The notes: generated by a model from the sequence alone, not told the origin. Positions 1-5,715 are shown, counted from the first letter of the stretch. The stretch: 10,568 nucleotides of DNA from Actinomycetota bacterium (GCA_020029625.1 JAIBJP010000054.1:1-10568); one strand, 5' to 3'. Numbers and translations are program-made.

Positions 1-643
1 TCGCGGTGTCCCTTAGCGACGCCGGGCCGAACGCGCCCAGATAGCGACGCACGAGATGCTCCAGACCCTCGTCTTCTGTCACTTCGGACGTCCCGAGCCA
101 GCTTTCCGCCGTCGCGTAGAGGTCGGCACGAGGCCGCTCCCAGGTTCCCGACGGAGGCGCGCGCACGAGGTCCACCCACATGCCGACGCTGTTCCAGGTC
201 GGGCTGTCCAGGCCGAGCTCGTCGACGAGCTCCCGCCGCCAACGGGGACCATCCTCGAGGAGGGAAGCCACCCGCCGCGCCACGCCAGGCACCTCCTTCA
301 GGTCGACCCGCTTCGCGTGGGCCTGCATCCACGACTTGCGCCGGAGCGCCCTGACTCCCTCGGTGAACAACGGATAGTCGCGCGCGGACACCGTGTGGAT
401 CGTGACCCGCATCACGGTCGCCTGGACGACGCTGCGCCGTTCGAGGGCACGGGTGAGGTCGTCCCGCTCGAAACCCGCCAACCGGGACCAGAGGCCGATG
501 TAGCCCGACCGCGAGTCTTGCGTCTGGAGACCGCCGACGCGCTCGACAGCGCGAGGGATCGGCAGCTCGGCTCGCTCGAGCAGAAGCTGCCGGGCCAGCA
601 CCGCGCGATTCAGCTCCCTCTCCGTGAGGACGCGCTCGGCCAC
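1..643 (-). CDS. Winged-helix HTH_42 family protein, AlkZ-like (partial)
   Basis: This minus-strand frame stays open to the left edge, so the C-terminus lies outside the window; about 214 residues are visible. The N-terminal run ELNRAVLARQLLLERA, then GGLQTQ, then RRYLGAFGPAS near the edge are typical of the winged-helix DNA-binding family PF06224 (HTH_42). That family includes AlkZ/YcaQ DNA glycosylases, which excise alkylated or crosslinked bases. Counting from the GTG at 643, Q40 and Q42 form a Q-x-Q pair at about the place of the AlkZ catalytic motif, but the middle residue is Thr rather than aliphatic. Many members have no proven activity. I chose GTG 643 over the in-frame ATG at 658 because the family usually begins just before this point and because TATGAC lies exactly 12 to 7 bases upstream. 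Family confidence is high; glycosylase activity is inference. Confidence 0.85.
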   Translation of the reverse strand, partial: MAERVLTERELNRAVLARQLLLERAELPIPRAVERVGGLQTQDSRSGYIGLWSRLAGFERDDLTRALERRSVVQATVMRVTIHTVSARDYPLFTEGVRALRRKSWMQAHAKRVDLKEVPGVARRVASLLEDGPRWRRELVDELGLDSPTWNSVGMWVDLVRAPPSGTWERPRADLYATAESWLGTSEVTEDEGLEHLVRRYLGAFGPASLRDTA

Positions 644-649
644 ACCGAA

Positions 650-655
650 GTCATA
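650..655 (-). promoter_or_regulatory. Candidate -10 element, leaderless start of HTH_42 gene
   Basis: TATGAC on the minus strand occupies -12 to -7 relative to the GTG at 643, so transcription would start on the start codon. No Shine-Dalgarno sequence precedes the GTG. The match to TAnnnT is imperfect because the last base is C. Its -35 region would overlap the -10 candidate of the divergent DUF6328 gene. Confidence 0.4.
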
Positions 656-677
656 CATGGGCCGCGCGCGCTCCGGG

Positions 678-683
678 TATGCC
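678..683 (+). promoter_or_regulatory. Candidate -10 element, leaderless start of DUF6328 gene
   Basis: TATGCC sits at -12 to -7 relative to the GTG at 690. There is no purine-rich ribosome binding site before that GTG. The final base is not T, so this is only a partial match to the actinobacterial TAnnnT consensus. Confidence 0.35.
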
Positions 684-689
684 TGGGGC

Positions 690-1148
690 GTGCCGCACGA
701 CAAGAGTCGCAGCAAGGAGGAGCTCGACCAAGAATGGGGCGAGCTCGTCGAGGAGCACCGGCTCGCCATGCCCGGGACGCAGGTGCTTTTCGCCTTCCTC
801 CTCGTCCTTCCGTTCCAACAGCGCTTCCGTGAGCTGACCGATCACCAGGTCTACGTCTATTACTCGGCGCTCCTGTGCGCCGCGATCGCGATCATCCTCC
901 TGATCACGCCGACCGCCGCCCACCGGATGCTCTGGCGCCACGGGGAGAAGGAGGCGTTGCTCAGGGTCTCCACCATCACGGCGATCGCCGCGACAGCCTT
1001 TCTCGCCGCCGGCATGTCCGCCTCCGTCTACCTCATCACCGATTTCCTCTTCGGCGAGCCGGCTACGGCGGTCGTGACGGCAGTCCTGGGAGGCCTCTTC
1101 ATCGGGTTCTGGTACGGACTCCCACTGGTGCGACGCCTGCGCGACTGA
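690..1148 (+). CDS. DUF6328 family four-helix membrane protein
   Basis: The product is a 152-residue membrane protein of unknown function. From the GTG at 690 it has a charged cytoplasmic N-terminus (about 1-28) with the pattern EELDQEWGELVEEHRLAMPG, followed by VLFAFLLVLPFQQRF, which I recognise as the hallmark of DUF6328. Four hydrophobic segments lie at about 30-46, 56-75, 93-118 and 124-145. The frame is open farther upstream, with an in-frame ATG at 657. Family members start close to the EELD segment, and an upstream start would overlap the divergent HTH_42 gene. The two divergent start codons are only 46 bases apart. The 3' end overlaps the convergent uracil-DNA glycosylase gene by 50 bases. 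No role can be assigned from sequence; membership is likely, the start less certain. Confidence 0.8.
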   Translation: MPHDKSRSKEELDQEWGELVEEHRLAMPGTQVLFAFLLVLPFQQRFRELTDHQVYVYYSALLCAAIAIILLITPTAAHRMLWRHGEKEALLRVSTITAIAATAFLAAGMSASVYLITDFLFGEPATAVVTAVLGGLFIGFWYGLPLVRRLRD

Positions 1149-1737
1149 GTTCTTTCTGGAGCAGTGAAAGCGCGGCTTCGAGCCGTACGCGGTTGCGGGG
1201 CGAGTTCAGCCACCCGCTCGCGCCGGACGGGTGCGGAAGCGGGACGGCAAACGCGTCTCCGAGCTCGAACCGCGATCCGATGCAGTCGTCGAGGCGCGAG
1301 ATGCCGAGCACGCGCTTGGTAGCGAGCCCTCCGACCGGCACGATGACGGCCGGCCTGAGCAGGCGCAGCTCCCTGTCGAGCCAAAAACGACAGAGCTCGA
1401 TCTCCCGGGGGGTCGCGGGCCTGTCTCCGCGGCCCGAGGGATGTCTGCCCGGGTAGCAGCGCGTCACGGAGACGCAGTAGAAGGTGCCGTAGAACTCCTC
1501 CTCGTCGAGCTCCAGCCAGCGGCGCAACGTCCGGCCCGCTCGCCCCCGCCAGGGCCGCCGCTCCTCGGCCTCGACCACCCCGGGCGCCTGACCGACGATC
1601 ATCGCCCGCTGGCCCTCATGGCCTTCGAGCACCGGGAGTGACGCGAGCGGGTAGCCCTCCTCGGCACAGGCTCGGCAGACGCGATTGTCGCGCTGGAGCG
1701 AGGCGAGGGAGCGATACGAGCGCTTGCGCCGCGTCAC
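1099..1737 (-). CDS. Uracil-DNA glycosylase family protein, Fe-S type
   Basis: The 212-residue protein belongs to the UDG superfamily (PF03167) and probably removes uracil from DNA as the first step of base-excision repair. Motif 1 is GQAPG (49-53), followed by the GRAG turn (65-68). Motif 2 is HPSG (169-172). Four cysteines (C21, C24, C94, C116) have the spacing expected for the 4Fe-4S cluster of family 4/5 enzymes. The polar family-1 Asp is absent; instead there is the Q-A-P-G form, so its exact subfamily and substrate range are uncertain. It starts with GTG; there is no Shine-Dalgarno sequence, but TACCCT lies exactly at -12 to -7. The last 16 or so residues are a basic tail beyond the conserved fold, and this tail covers the 50-base overlap with the convergent DUF6328 gene. 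Confidence 0.9.
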   Translation of the reverse strand: MTRRKRSYRSLASLQRDNRVCRACAEEGYPLASLPVLEGHEGQRAMIVGQAPGVVEAEERRPWRGRAGRTLRRWLELDEEEFYGTFYCVSVTRCYPGRHPSGRGDRPATPREIELCRFWLDRELRLLRPAVIVPVGGLATKRVLGISRLDDCIGSRFELGDAFAVPLPHPSGASGWLNSPRNRVRLEAALSLLQKELSRAGVAPVGVRTRTR

Positions 1738-1743
1738 CCGGGT

Positions 1744-1749
1744 AGGGTA
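1744..1749 (-). promoter_or_regulatory. Candidate -10 element, leaderless start of UDG gene
   Basis: TACCCT on the minus strand is a full TAnnnT match occupying -12 to -7 relative to the GTG at 1737, with ACCCGG between it and the codon. Transcription would start on the start codon. No ribosome binding site is present, which agrees with leaderless translation. Confidence 0.5.
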
Positions 1750-1821
1750 GGAGGGGTTGGCGAAACGTTGCTCGTCGTCGGGACGCGATGATCGTTCCGA
1801 GGCCAGGACGCAGGGAGCCCT

Positions 1822-1840
1822 CGTATCGAATCTAGATACG
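1822..1840. promoter_or_regulatory. Inverted repeat CGTATC-n7-GATACG
   Basis: Two 6-base arms face each other across a 7-base spacer that contains part of TCTAGA. The repeat lies in the 214-base gap (1738-1951) upstream of the UDG gene and could be an operator. A second, weaker repeat (AACGC-ggat-GCGTT) lies at 1860-1873. I see no gene in this gap. Confidence 0.25.
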
Positions 1841-1908
1841 GGGGCGACCCGTCATTCTGAACGCGGATGCGTTGGGGCGGGCAGCGCGTCTCCGACGGCA
1901 CAGACTAT

Positions 1909-1920
1909 GTTTCGCGAAAC
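1909..1920. promoter_or_regulatory. 12-base perfect palindrome GTTTCGCGAAAC
   Basis: This perfect 12-base palindrome lies 32 bases past the stop codon of the Rho_N-domain gene, in the gap before the UDG gene. It could be a binding site for a dimeric regulator or the AT-bearing end of a terminator structure together with the hairpin at 1927-1942. There is no further evidence for either. Confidence 0.3.
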
Positions 1921-1926
1921 CCTCCT

Positions 1927-1942
1927 CCGCCGGTGCCGGCGG
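1927..1942 (-). terminator. GC hairpin after Rho_N gene, possible terminator
   Basis: CCGCCGG and CCGGCGG face each other across two bases, allowing a 6-base-pair stem with a 4-base loop. It begins 10 bases past the TAA stop of the minus-strand Rho_N gene. No T-run follows, so it would be a weak or non-canonical terminator. Confidence 0.35.
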
Positions 1943-1951
1943 CCGTCTGGG

Positions 1952-2293
1952 TTACTTCTTGCGGTTGACTGCGGCGAGCAGCTGCCGTTTGTTCATGCGG
2001 GAGCGGCCCTTGACGTTCAGGCGCTTCGCCTGGTTGTAGAGCTGCTCCTTGGTCTGGCCCTTCGATCGGGTCGTGCCCGACCGGAGGCCACCCCGACGGC
2101 CCGAGGAGATGTCGCGCGTCGAGGATCGCGAGGCCGTGCGGGCCTCGCCCGACCGCGCGCGCTCCTTGTTGACCGTCCGGGCAGCGATCTCCTCTGCACG
2201 ATCGGCGGATACGCCCCTCTCCGTGGCGCTGTCCTTGATGTGCTCGTACTGGCGGGCGCGCCTGGTGCCCTTCTTCACCCCACGAGGTGGCAT
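1952..2293 (-). CDS. Small basic protein with C-terminal Rho_N domain
   Basis: The 113-residue protein is rich in Arg, Lys and Ser. Residues about 79-112 (KGQTKEQLYNQAKRLNVKGR onward, then MNKRQLLAAV) match the Rho termination factor N-terminal-like helix-loop-helix fold (PF07498), a small SAP-like nucleic-acid-binding module. Residues 1-45 (GVKKGTRRARQYEHIKDSA, AARTVNKERA) are the conserved front half of proteins often labelled plasmid stabilization protein, although nothing here suggests a plasmid. The middle (46-78) is a disordered, Ser/Arg/Gly-rich linker. It has a clear Shine-Dalgarno sequence (AAAGGAG, 5 bases before the ATG), unlike most neighbours, and so a normal leader. A DNA- or RNA-binding, chromatin-like role is inference; the domain call is firm. 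Confidence 0.85.
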   Translation of the reverse strand: MPPRGVKKGTRRARQYEHIKDSATERGVSADRAEEIAARTVNKERARSGEARTASRSSTRDISSGRRGGLRSGTTRSKGQTKEQLYNQAKRLNVKGRSRMNKRQLLAAVNRKK

Positions 2294-2322
2294 GCAAACT
2301 CCTTTCTTGTGCCGTTTTCCAG

Positions 2323-2328
2323 CTTGTA
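2323..2328 (-). promoter_or_regulatory. Candidate -10 element of Rho_N gene
   Basis: TACAAG on the minus strand would give a start near 2316 and a leader of about 22 bases that contains the AAAGGAG ribosome binding site. I see no convincing -35 element. Confidence 0.3.
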
Positions 2329-2358
2329 CCGCGGTCCGGGAGGACTAAACGCAGGCGC

Positions 2359-2364
2359 TACCAT
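2359..2364 (+). promoter_or_regulatory. Candidate -10 element of tRNA-Ser gene
   Basis: TACCAT fits TAnnnT and would place the transcription start about five bases before the mature tRNA 5' end. That is compatible with a short leader removed by RNase P. No clear -35 element is visible. Confidence 0.35.
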
Positions 2365-2375
2365 GGTCGCGGCGC

Positions 2376-2465
2376 GGAGAGGTGTCCGAGCTGGCCTAAG
2401 GAGCGCGACTGGAAATCGCGTACCCGGCGAAAGTTGGGTCGCGGGTTCGAATCCCGCCCTCTCCG
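2376..2465 (+). tRNA. tRNA-Ser (anticodon GGA)
   Basis: All parts of a class II tRNA can be folded by eye. The acceptor arms GGAGAGG (2376-2382) and CCTCTCC (2458-2464) pair completely, with G2465 as discriminator. The anticodon stem CGCGA/TCGCG (2404-2408, 2416-2420) encloses the loop CTGGAAA with anticodon GGA at 2411-2413, reading UCC and UCU. A long variable arm (about 2422-2439) and the T arm GCGGG-TTCGAAT-CCCGC (2441-2457) complete it. CCA is not encoded. The cytochrome gene on the other strand ends only 12 bases downstream, with no terminator between them. Confidence 0.97.
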
Positions 2466-2477
2466 CCTGCTGGTCCG

Positions 2478-3089
2478 CTAACCCTTGGTCGCCTGGACGA
2501 GGAAGGCGACCAGGTCGGCGAGCTGCTTCTCGTCGAGTTGCTCGCTATATGTCTCGGGCATGATTCCCGGCTGGTAGCCGGTCGCGACCTCCGCGTTCGG
2601 ATCGACGATCGACTCGTGGATGAAGGCGGCGTCCTTCCCTTTGAGGACCTCGTCGAGGTTCGGCCCGATGGTCTGCGTCGCGCCGGCTTCCTTCAGGGTG
2701 TGGCAGGTCGAGCACGAGGGCTGCGCCGTGGTGGTGAAGATCTCCTTCCCCGCCGCGGGGTCGCCCGCAGGCTGCTGGCCGGTCACGGTCCCGGTTCCGG
2801 TTCCGGTTCCGGTTCCGGTCCCGGTCCCGGTCGGGGTCGTGGTCGCGGTCGGCGGTTGATTCGTCACTCCCCCCGACTCGCCGCCTTCGCTCGCAAAGTG
2901 GTGGCTCTCCCCCAGCACCGCAACCGCGGTGAGCATCCCGACGACCAGAAGTGCCGAGACGAGCACGAAGACCCGGAGAGAACGACCGGGAAAGTCCGGT
3001 CTCCGCCGTGGGACGACGATGGAGACGAAGAGACTGAAGCCGACGAGGACCGCGGCGACGATCCCGAGGATGACGTCGTTCCGGTTCAC
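2478..3089 (-). CDS. Membrane-anchored cytochrome c with Thr-Gly repeat linker
   Basis: The 203-residue protein has two N-terminal membrane helices (about 5-26 and 38-60), a low-complexity linker (about 66-110) and a C-terminal monohaem cytochrome c domain. The haem-binding motif is CSTCH at 126-130. The likely axial methionine is M177 in the GIMPETY segment, a typical class I layout. It probably carries electrons between respiratory complexes at the outer face of the membrane, perhaps towards a terminal oxidase; the partner is not visible here. The linker contains seven consecutive Thr-Gly dipeptides plus TVTG, encoded by a tandem hexamer. The start is a GTG with no Shine-Dalgarno sequence. 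It is divergent from uppP with only 22 bases between the two start codons, and converges on tRNA-Ser. Confidence 0.92.
   Translation of the reverse strand: MNRNDVILGIVAAVLVGFSLFVSIVVPRRRPDFPGRSLRVFVLVSALLVVGMLTAVAVLGESHHFASEGGESGGVTNQPPTATTTPTGTGTGTGTGTGTGTVTGQQPAGDPAAGKEIFTTTAQPSCSTCHTLKEAGATQTIGPNLDEVLKGKDAAFIHESIVDPNAEVATGYQPGIMPETYSEQLDEKQLADLVAFLVQATKG
2779..2832. repeat. Tandem hexamer CCGGTY, nine units
   Basis: Nine head-to-tail hexamers (CCGGTC or CCGGTT, one ACGGTC) are read on the plus strand. On the minus strand they encode the Gly-Thr linker of the cytochrome c. The unit is a multiple of three, so gain or loss by slipped pairing keeps the frame and only changes linker length. 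Confidence 0.9.
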
Positions 3090-3095
3090 GAGGCG

Positions 3096-3106
3096 CGCAT
3101 ACGATA
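3096..3106 (-). promoter_or_regulatory. Candidate -10 region of cytochrome c gene
   Basis: On the minus strand TATGCG (3101-3096) lies exactly at -12 to -7 of the GTG at 3089. A better hexamer, TATCGT (3106-3101), would start transcription about five bases before the GTG. Either choice overlaps the -10 candidate of the divergent uppP gene. Confidence 0.35.
3100..3105 (+). promoter_or_regulatory. Candidate -10 element, leaderless start of uppP
   Basis: TACGAT matches TAnnnT and occupies -12 to -7 relative to the GTG at 3112, so the mRNA would begin on its start codon. No ribosome binding site precedes the GTG. No recognisable -35 element. Confidence 0.5.
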
Positions 3107-3111
3107 ACCGC

Positions 3112-4050
3112 GTGCGCCGCTCGGGTCTCTACTTCGCCGCGGGCGCACTCCTCCTCCTGGCCGTCGTGCTCGCAGCCGCAGGCGTCGGCGACCGCCCCGG
3201 TGCCCTCTCCGACTGGCAGGCGCTCGCCCTCGGAATCGTGCAGGGCCTGACCGAGCTGCTGCCGATCTCGTCCTCGGGACACCTGATCCTGGTCCCGTGG
3301 CTCGCGGACTGGCGCTACCTCGAGGCGCACCCGGACTTCAACAAGACCTTCGACGTCGCGCTTCACCTGGGCACGCTCGTTGCCGTTGTCGTGTACTTCT
3401 GGAGCGACGTCGTGCGCTACGCGACCGCGTGGTTTCACTCCGTCCGTCGGCGCAGCGTCTCGGGACCTGACGAGCGGATCGCGTGGTACGTGGTCGCGGC
3501 CACGATTCCCACCGCGTTCGCGGGAGCGGCCGGTGAGGACATCATCGAAGAGCACCTCGGCCAGCCGTGGCAGATCGCCATCCTGCTGGCGGTTTTTGGT
3601 GTTCTCCTCTGGTTGGCCGACCGCCTTCCAGAGCGGGGGACGATCCAGGATCTCCGCTTCGGGACCGCCTTCGCCATCGGGGTGTCCCAGATCCTCGCGC
3701 TCATGCCGGGCGTATCCCGCTCGGGGATCACGATCACGACCGGCCGGGCGGCCGGGCTCGATCGCGACTCCGCGGCGCGCTTTTCGTTCCTGCTCCTGAT
3801 CCCCGTCGTCTTCGGCGCCGTCGTCTACAAGGGGGTGAAGCACGTGCTCATCGAATCGCTCCCGGCCGGGTCGATCGGACCCTTCATCGTTGGGACGCTC
3901 GCCGCGGCCGGCGTCGGCCTCGTGGCCATCGACTTCCTCCTCGGCTACGTGCGGCGCCGCGACTACTCCCCGTTCGTGGTCTACCGCCTTCTGACGGCGG
4001 GGATCGTCCTCGCCGTCATCGCCACCGGCCTGCGCGACGCGACGTTCTAA
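3112..4050 (+). CDS. uppP: Undecaprenyl-diphosphatase UppP (BacA family)
   Basis: UppP removes a phosphate from undecaprenyl pyrophosphate at the membrane. This recycles the lipid carrier for peptidoglycan and other wall polymers and confers bacitracin tolerance. The family signatures are intact: QGLTELLPISSSGHL at 44-58, with the catalytic glutamate E48 and S53-S55, and PGVSRSG at 199-205, with the catalytic arginine R203. The protein is 312 residues, longer than the usual 260-280 because of an extra N-terminal hydrophobic segment (about 7-26). The frame is open far upstream, but GTG 3112 is the first start outside the divergent cytochrome gene, and TACGAT lies at -12 to -7 of it. The diguanylate cyclase follows on the same strand after 32 bases. 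Confidence 0.95.
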   Translation: MRRSGLYFAAGALLLLAVVLAAAGVGDRPGALSDWQALALGIVQGLTELLPISSSGHLILVPWLADWRYLEAHPDFNKTFDVALHLGTLVAVVVYFWSDVVRYATAWFHSVRRRSVSGPDERIAWYVVAATIPTAFAGAAGEDIIEEHLGQPWQIAILLAVFGVLLWLADRLPERGTIQDLRFGTAFAIGVSQILALMPGVSRSGITITTGRAAGLDRDSAARFSFLLLIPVVFGAVVYKGVKHVLIESLPAGSIGPFIVGTLAAAGVGLVAIDFLLGYVRRRDYSPFVVYRLLTAGIVLAVIATGLRDATF

Positions 4051-4056
4051 GGGGGC

Positions 4057-4062
4057 TACACT
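4057..4062 (+). promoter_or_regulatory. Candidate -10 element of diguanylate cyclase gene
   Basis: TACACT matches TAnnnT. Six bases downstream is A4069, which would start a 14-base leader containing GGAGG (4073-4077) ahead of the proposed ACG start. The gene may therefore have its own promoter in addition to readthrough from uppP. Confidence 0.35.
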
Positions 4063-4072
4063 CGCTCGAAAG

Positions 4073-4077
4073 GGAGG
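4073..4077 (+). promoter_or_regulatory. Shine-Dalgarno deciding the ACG start of the cyclase
   Basis: GGAGG, within the longer purine run 4069-4079, lies five bases before an in-frame ACG at 4083. It is the only strong ribosome binding site between the uppP stop codon and the first membrane helix. It points to ACG 4083, or to an ATG there in the true sequence, as the start. Confidence 0.5.
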
Positions 4078-4082
4078 GGCAG

Positions 4083-5714
4083 ACGGCAAGCATCGCAAGA
4101 GAGGCACCGCGTGCGGCCCGCGGGCAACTCGGGCTCGCCGCCGCGACCCTGGCCTTAGCGCTCCTCCTCGCCGCAACGGCCGCCTGGGCCGCGGGGCGCC
4201 TCCGGGAGCACACGGAGGCAAATGCCGCCGAGGCCCGCCTGGCCTCCTCCCTTCGAGCAGGGGTGGCGGAGGTACGAAGCGAGCTTCGAGAAGCGTCGGC
4301 GCAGGCTCGAGCCCTTTCGCTCTCGTCCGATGTCCAACGAGCCTTTGTGCGGCGCGACCGGAAGGCCTTGGGACTGCTTCTCCCACCGGGCGACAACGTC
4401 GCGTTCGTCCTTCCGACCGGGGAGGTCGGCACGGGTGGCTATGCCCTTCGCCGGGCTGTCGAGGTCAGCGACGCACGTGGCGGCCGTCTCGGCCGCGTGG
4501 TCGTTGGGGTTCCGCTCGACGCGGCGCTGATCAACCGGCTGGACGCGGCCGCAGGGGTCCCGGAGGGAGACGGACTCGCCATCTCCGAGAACGGTCGGTA
4601 CCTCACTCGGCCGCCGGAGGTCGGCGACCGACGCTCGATCTCGACGCTACTCGCCTCGGGAAGCGATCTGCGCCTCGTCGCCTTCGCGCCGAACGAGCCC
4701 ATTGCGCACGCGACCTCAGACACGAGACGTCGAGTGTTCTTCGCCACCTTGCTGACCCTCGCGCTCATCGCTCTCGCCTGGTGGAGCGTCACGCGGTTCA
4801 TGGCCTTGCGCACCGCCCCGGCTCCCGCACCTCGCCGGCGTGCGCACGACCTGGACACTGACTCGACGGGAAAGCGAGCTCGAGAGGCGGTGGCGCTCGT
4901 TGGCGAGGCGTTGGCGGCGACCCACGATCCGGCCGCCCTCCTGCCGGTGATCGTCGAGAGCGCCGTGGGAGCGACAGGCGCGGTCGGAGCGCGCCTCGTC
5001 AGCGACGGCACCGAGCGTTTCCGGGCCGGCCACCCTGAGAGCGGCGGTCCGCCCCTCTCGGTCTCCCTCCGCACCGACGACGAGCACGTCGGCAGCCTGC
5101 TCATCTACCCGGAGCGGGGCCGTCCCTTCAACGAAGACGAGGGCCGCCTCGCGCACTGGCTCGCCGCCCAGGCGTCGATCGCCCTCGAGAACGCCCGCTT
5201 GCACCGTGCCGTGGAACAGCAGGCGATCACGGACGACCTCACCGGCCTCGCGAACCGGCGCCGGTTCAGCGAGTCACTGGGCCTCGAAGTCAGCCGCGCC
5301 GAGCGGTTCGGCGGCTCGCTGGCACTCGTCCTCGCGGATCTCGACGACTTCAAGCGGGTCAACGACCTCTACGGCCATCAGGTCGGGGACGAAGTGCTCC
5401 GTCGGTTCGCCGACCTCATGCGCGAGAGTGTCCGTGAGTTTGACCTGGCCGTCCGCCACGGCGGCGAGGAGTTCGCCGTGCTCGTCCCCGAGACCGACCC
5501 CGAGGGAGGCGCCCGCCTCGCGGAGCGCCTGGCGGAAGGCCTCCGCGGCACGCGATTCACGAGTCGGATAGGTGAGTCGTTCTCGGTCACCGCGAGCTTT
5601 GGAGTAGCCGCCTTTCCGGGCTCGGGTTCGGCGGAGCAACTGATGCTCGCAGCCGACCGAGCCCTGTACCGCGCGAAGAAGGAAGGAAAAAATCGCGTAA
5701 TTCGCGCGGATTAG
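4083..5714 (+). CDS. Membrane GAF-GGDEF diguanylate cyclase, ACG start
   Basis: The product probably makes cyclic di-GMP from two GTP at the inner membrane face. With ACG 4083 as residue 1 (543 residues), helix 1 is about 16-37, an extracytoplasmic sensor region about 38-215 and helix 2 about 219-239. A GAF-like domain follows (about 265-375), then GGDEF from DDLTGLANRR at 384. The active-site signature is GGEEF (460-464). RxxD at 451-454, five residues before it, is the product-inhibition I-site. Both are intact, so an active, feedback-inhibited enzyme is expected. No ATG, GTG or TTG occurs in frame between the uppP stop and the first helix. The next, GTG 4263, would delete helix 1. ACG 4083 has a well-spaced GGAGG before it. 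The enzyme call is firm; the start is uncertain. Confidence 0.88.
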   Translation, partial: TASIAREAPRAARGQLGLAAATLALALLLAATAAWAAGRLREHTEANAAEARLASSLRAGVAEVRSELREASAQARALSLSSDVQRAFVRRDRKALGLLLPPGDNVAFVLPTGEVGTGGYALRRAVEVSDARGGRLGRVVVGVPLDAALINRLDAAAGVPEGDGLAISENGRYLTRPPEVGDRRSISTLLASGSDLRLVAFAPNEPIAHATSDTRRRVFFATLLTLALIALAWWSVTRFMALRTAPAPAPRRRAHDLDTDSTGKRAREAVALVGEALAATHDPAALLPVIVESAVGATGAVGARLVSDGTERFRAGHPESGGPPLSVSLRTDDEHVGSLLIYPERGRPFNEDEGRLAHWLAAQASIALENARLHRAVEQQAITDDLTGLANRRRFSESLGLEVSRAERFGGSLALVLADLDDFKRVNDLYGHQVGDEVLRRFADLMRESVREFDLAVRHGGEEFAVLVPETDPEGGARLAERLAEGLRGTRFTSRIGESFSVTASFGVAAFPGSGSAEQLMLAADRALYRAKKEGKNRVIRAD

Positions 5715-5715
5715 T

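Noticed and set aside
56..832. Plus-strand frame of about 258 codons at the left end
   Set aside because: The minus strand in the same place encodes a recognisable HTH_42 protein over its whole length; the plus frame shows no family pattern.
2376..2465. tRNA-Ser as an integration (attachment) site
   Set aside because: No integrase, direct repeat of the tRNA 3' end or change in gene content is visible on either side in this window.
2779..2832. Hexamer array as CRISPR or intergenic satellite
   Set aside because: Units are 6 bases with no spacers and lie inside the cytochrome c coding frame, where they encode Gly-Thr repeats.
3567..4082. ATG 3567 as start of the diguanylate cyclase
   Set aside because: It would need about 170 extra residues read out of frame inside uppP, with the Arg/Pro-rich composition of a shadow frame and no ribosome binding site.
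2545..4386. Very long open frame on the minus strand across uppP
   Set aside because: It is Arg/Gly/Pro-rich with no domain pattern and lies opposite clear uppP and cyclase coding. Long antisense frames are expected in high-GC DNA.
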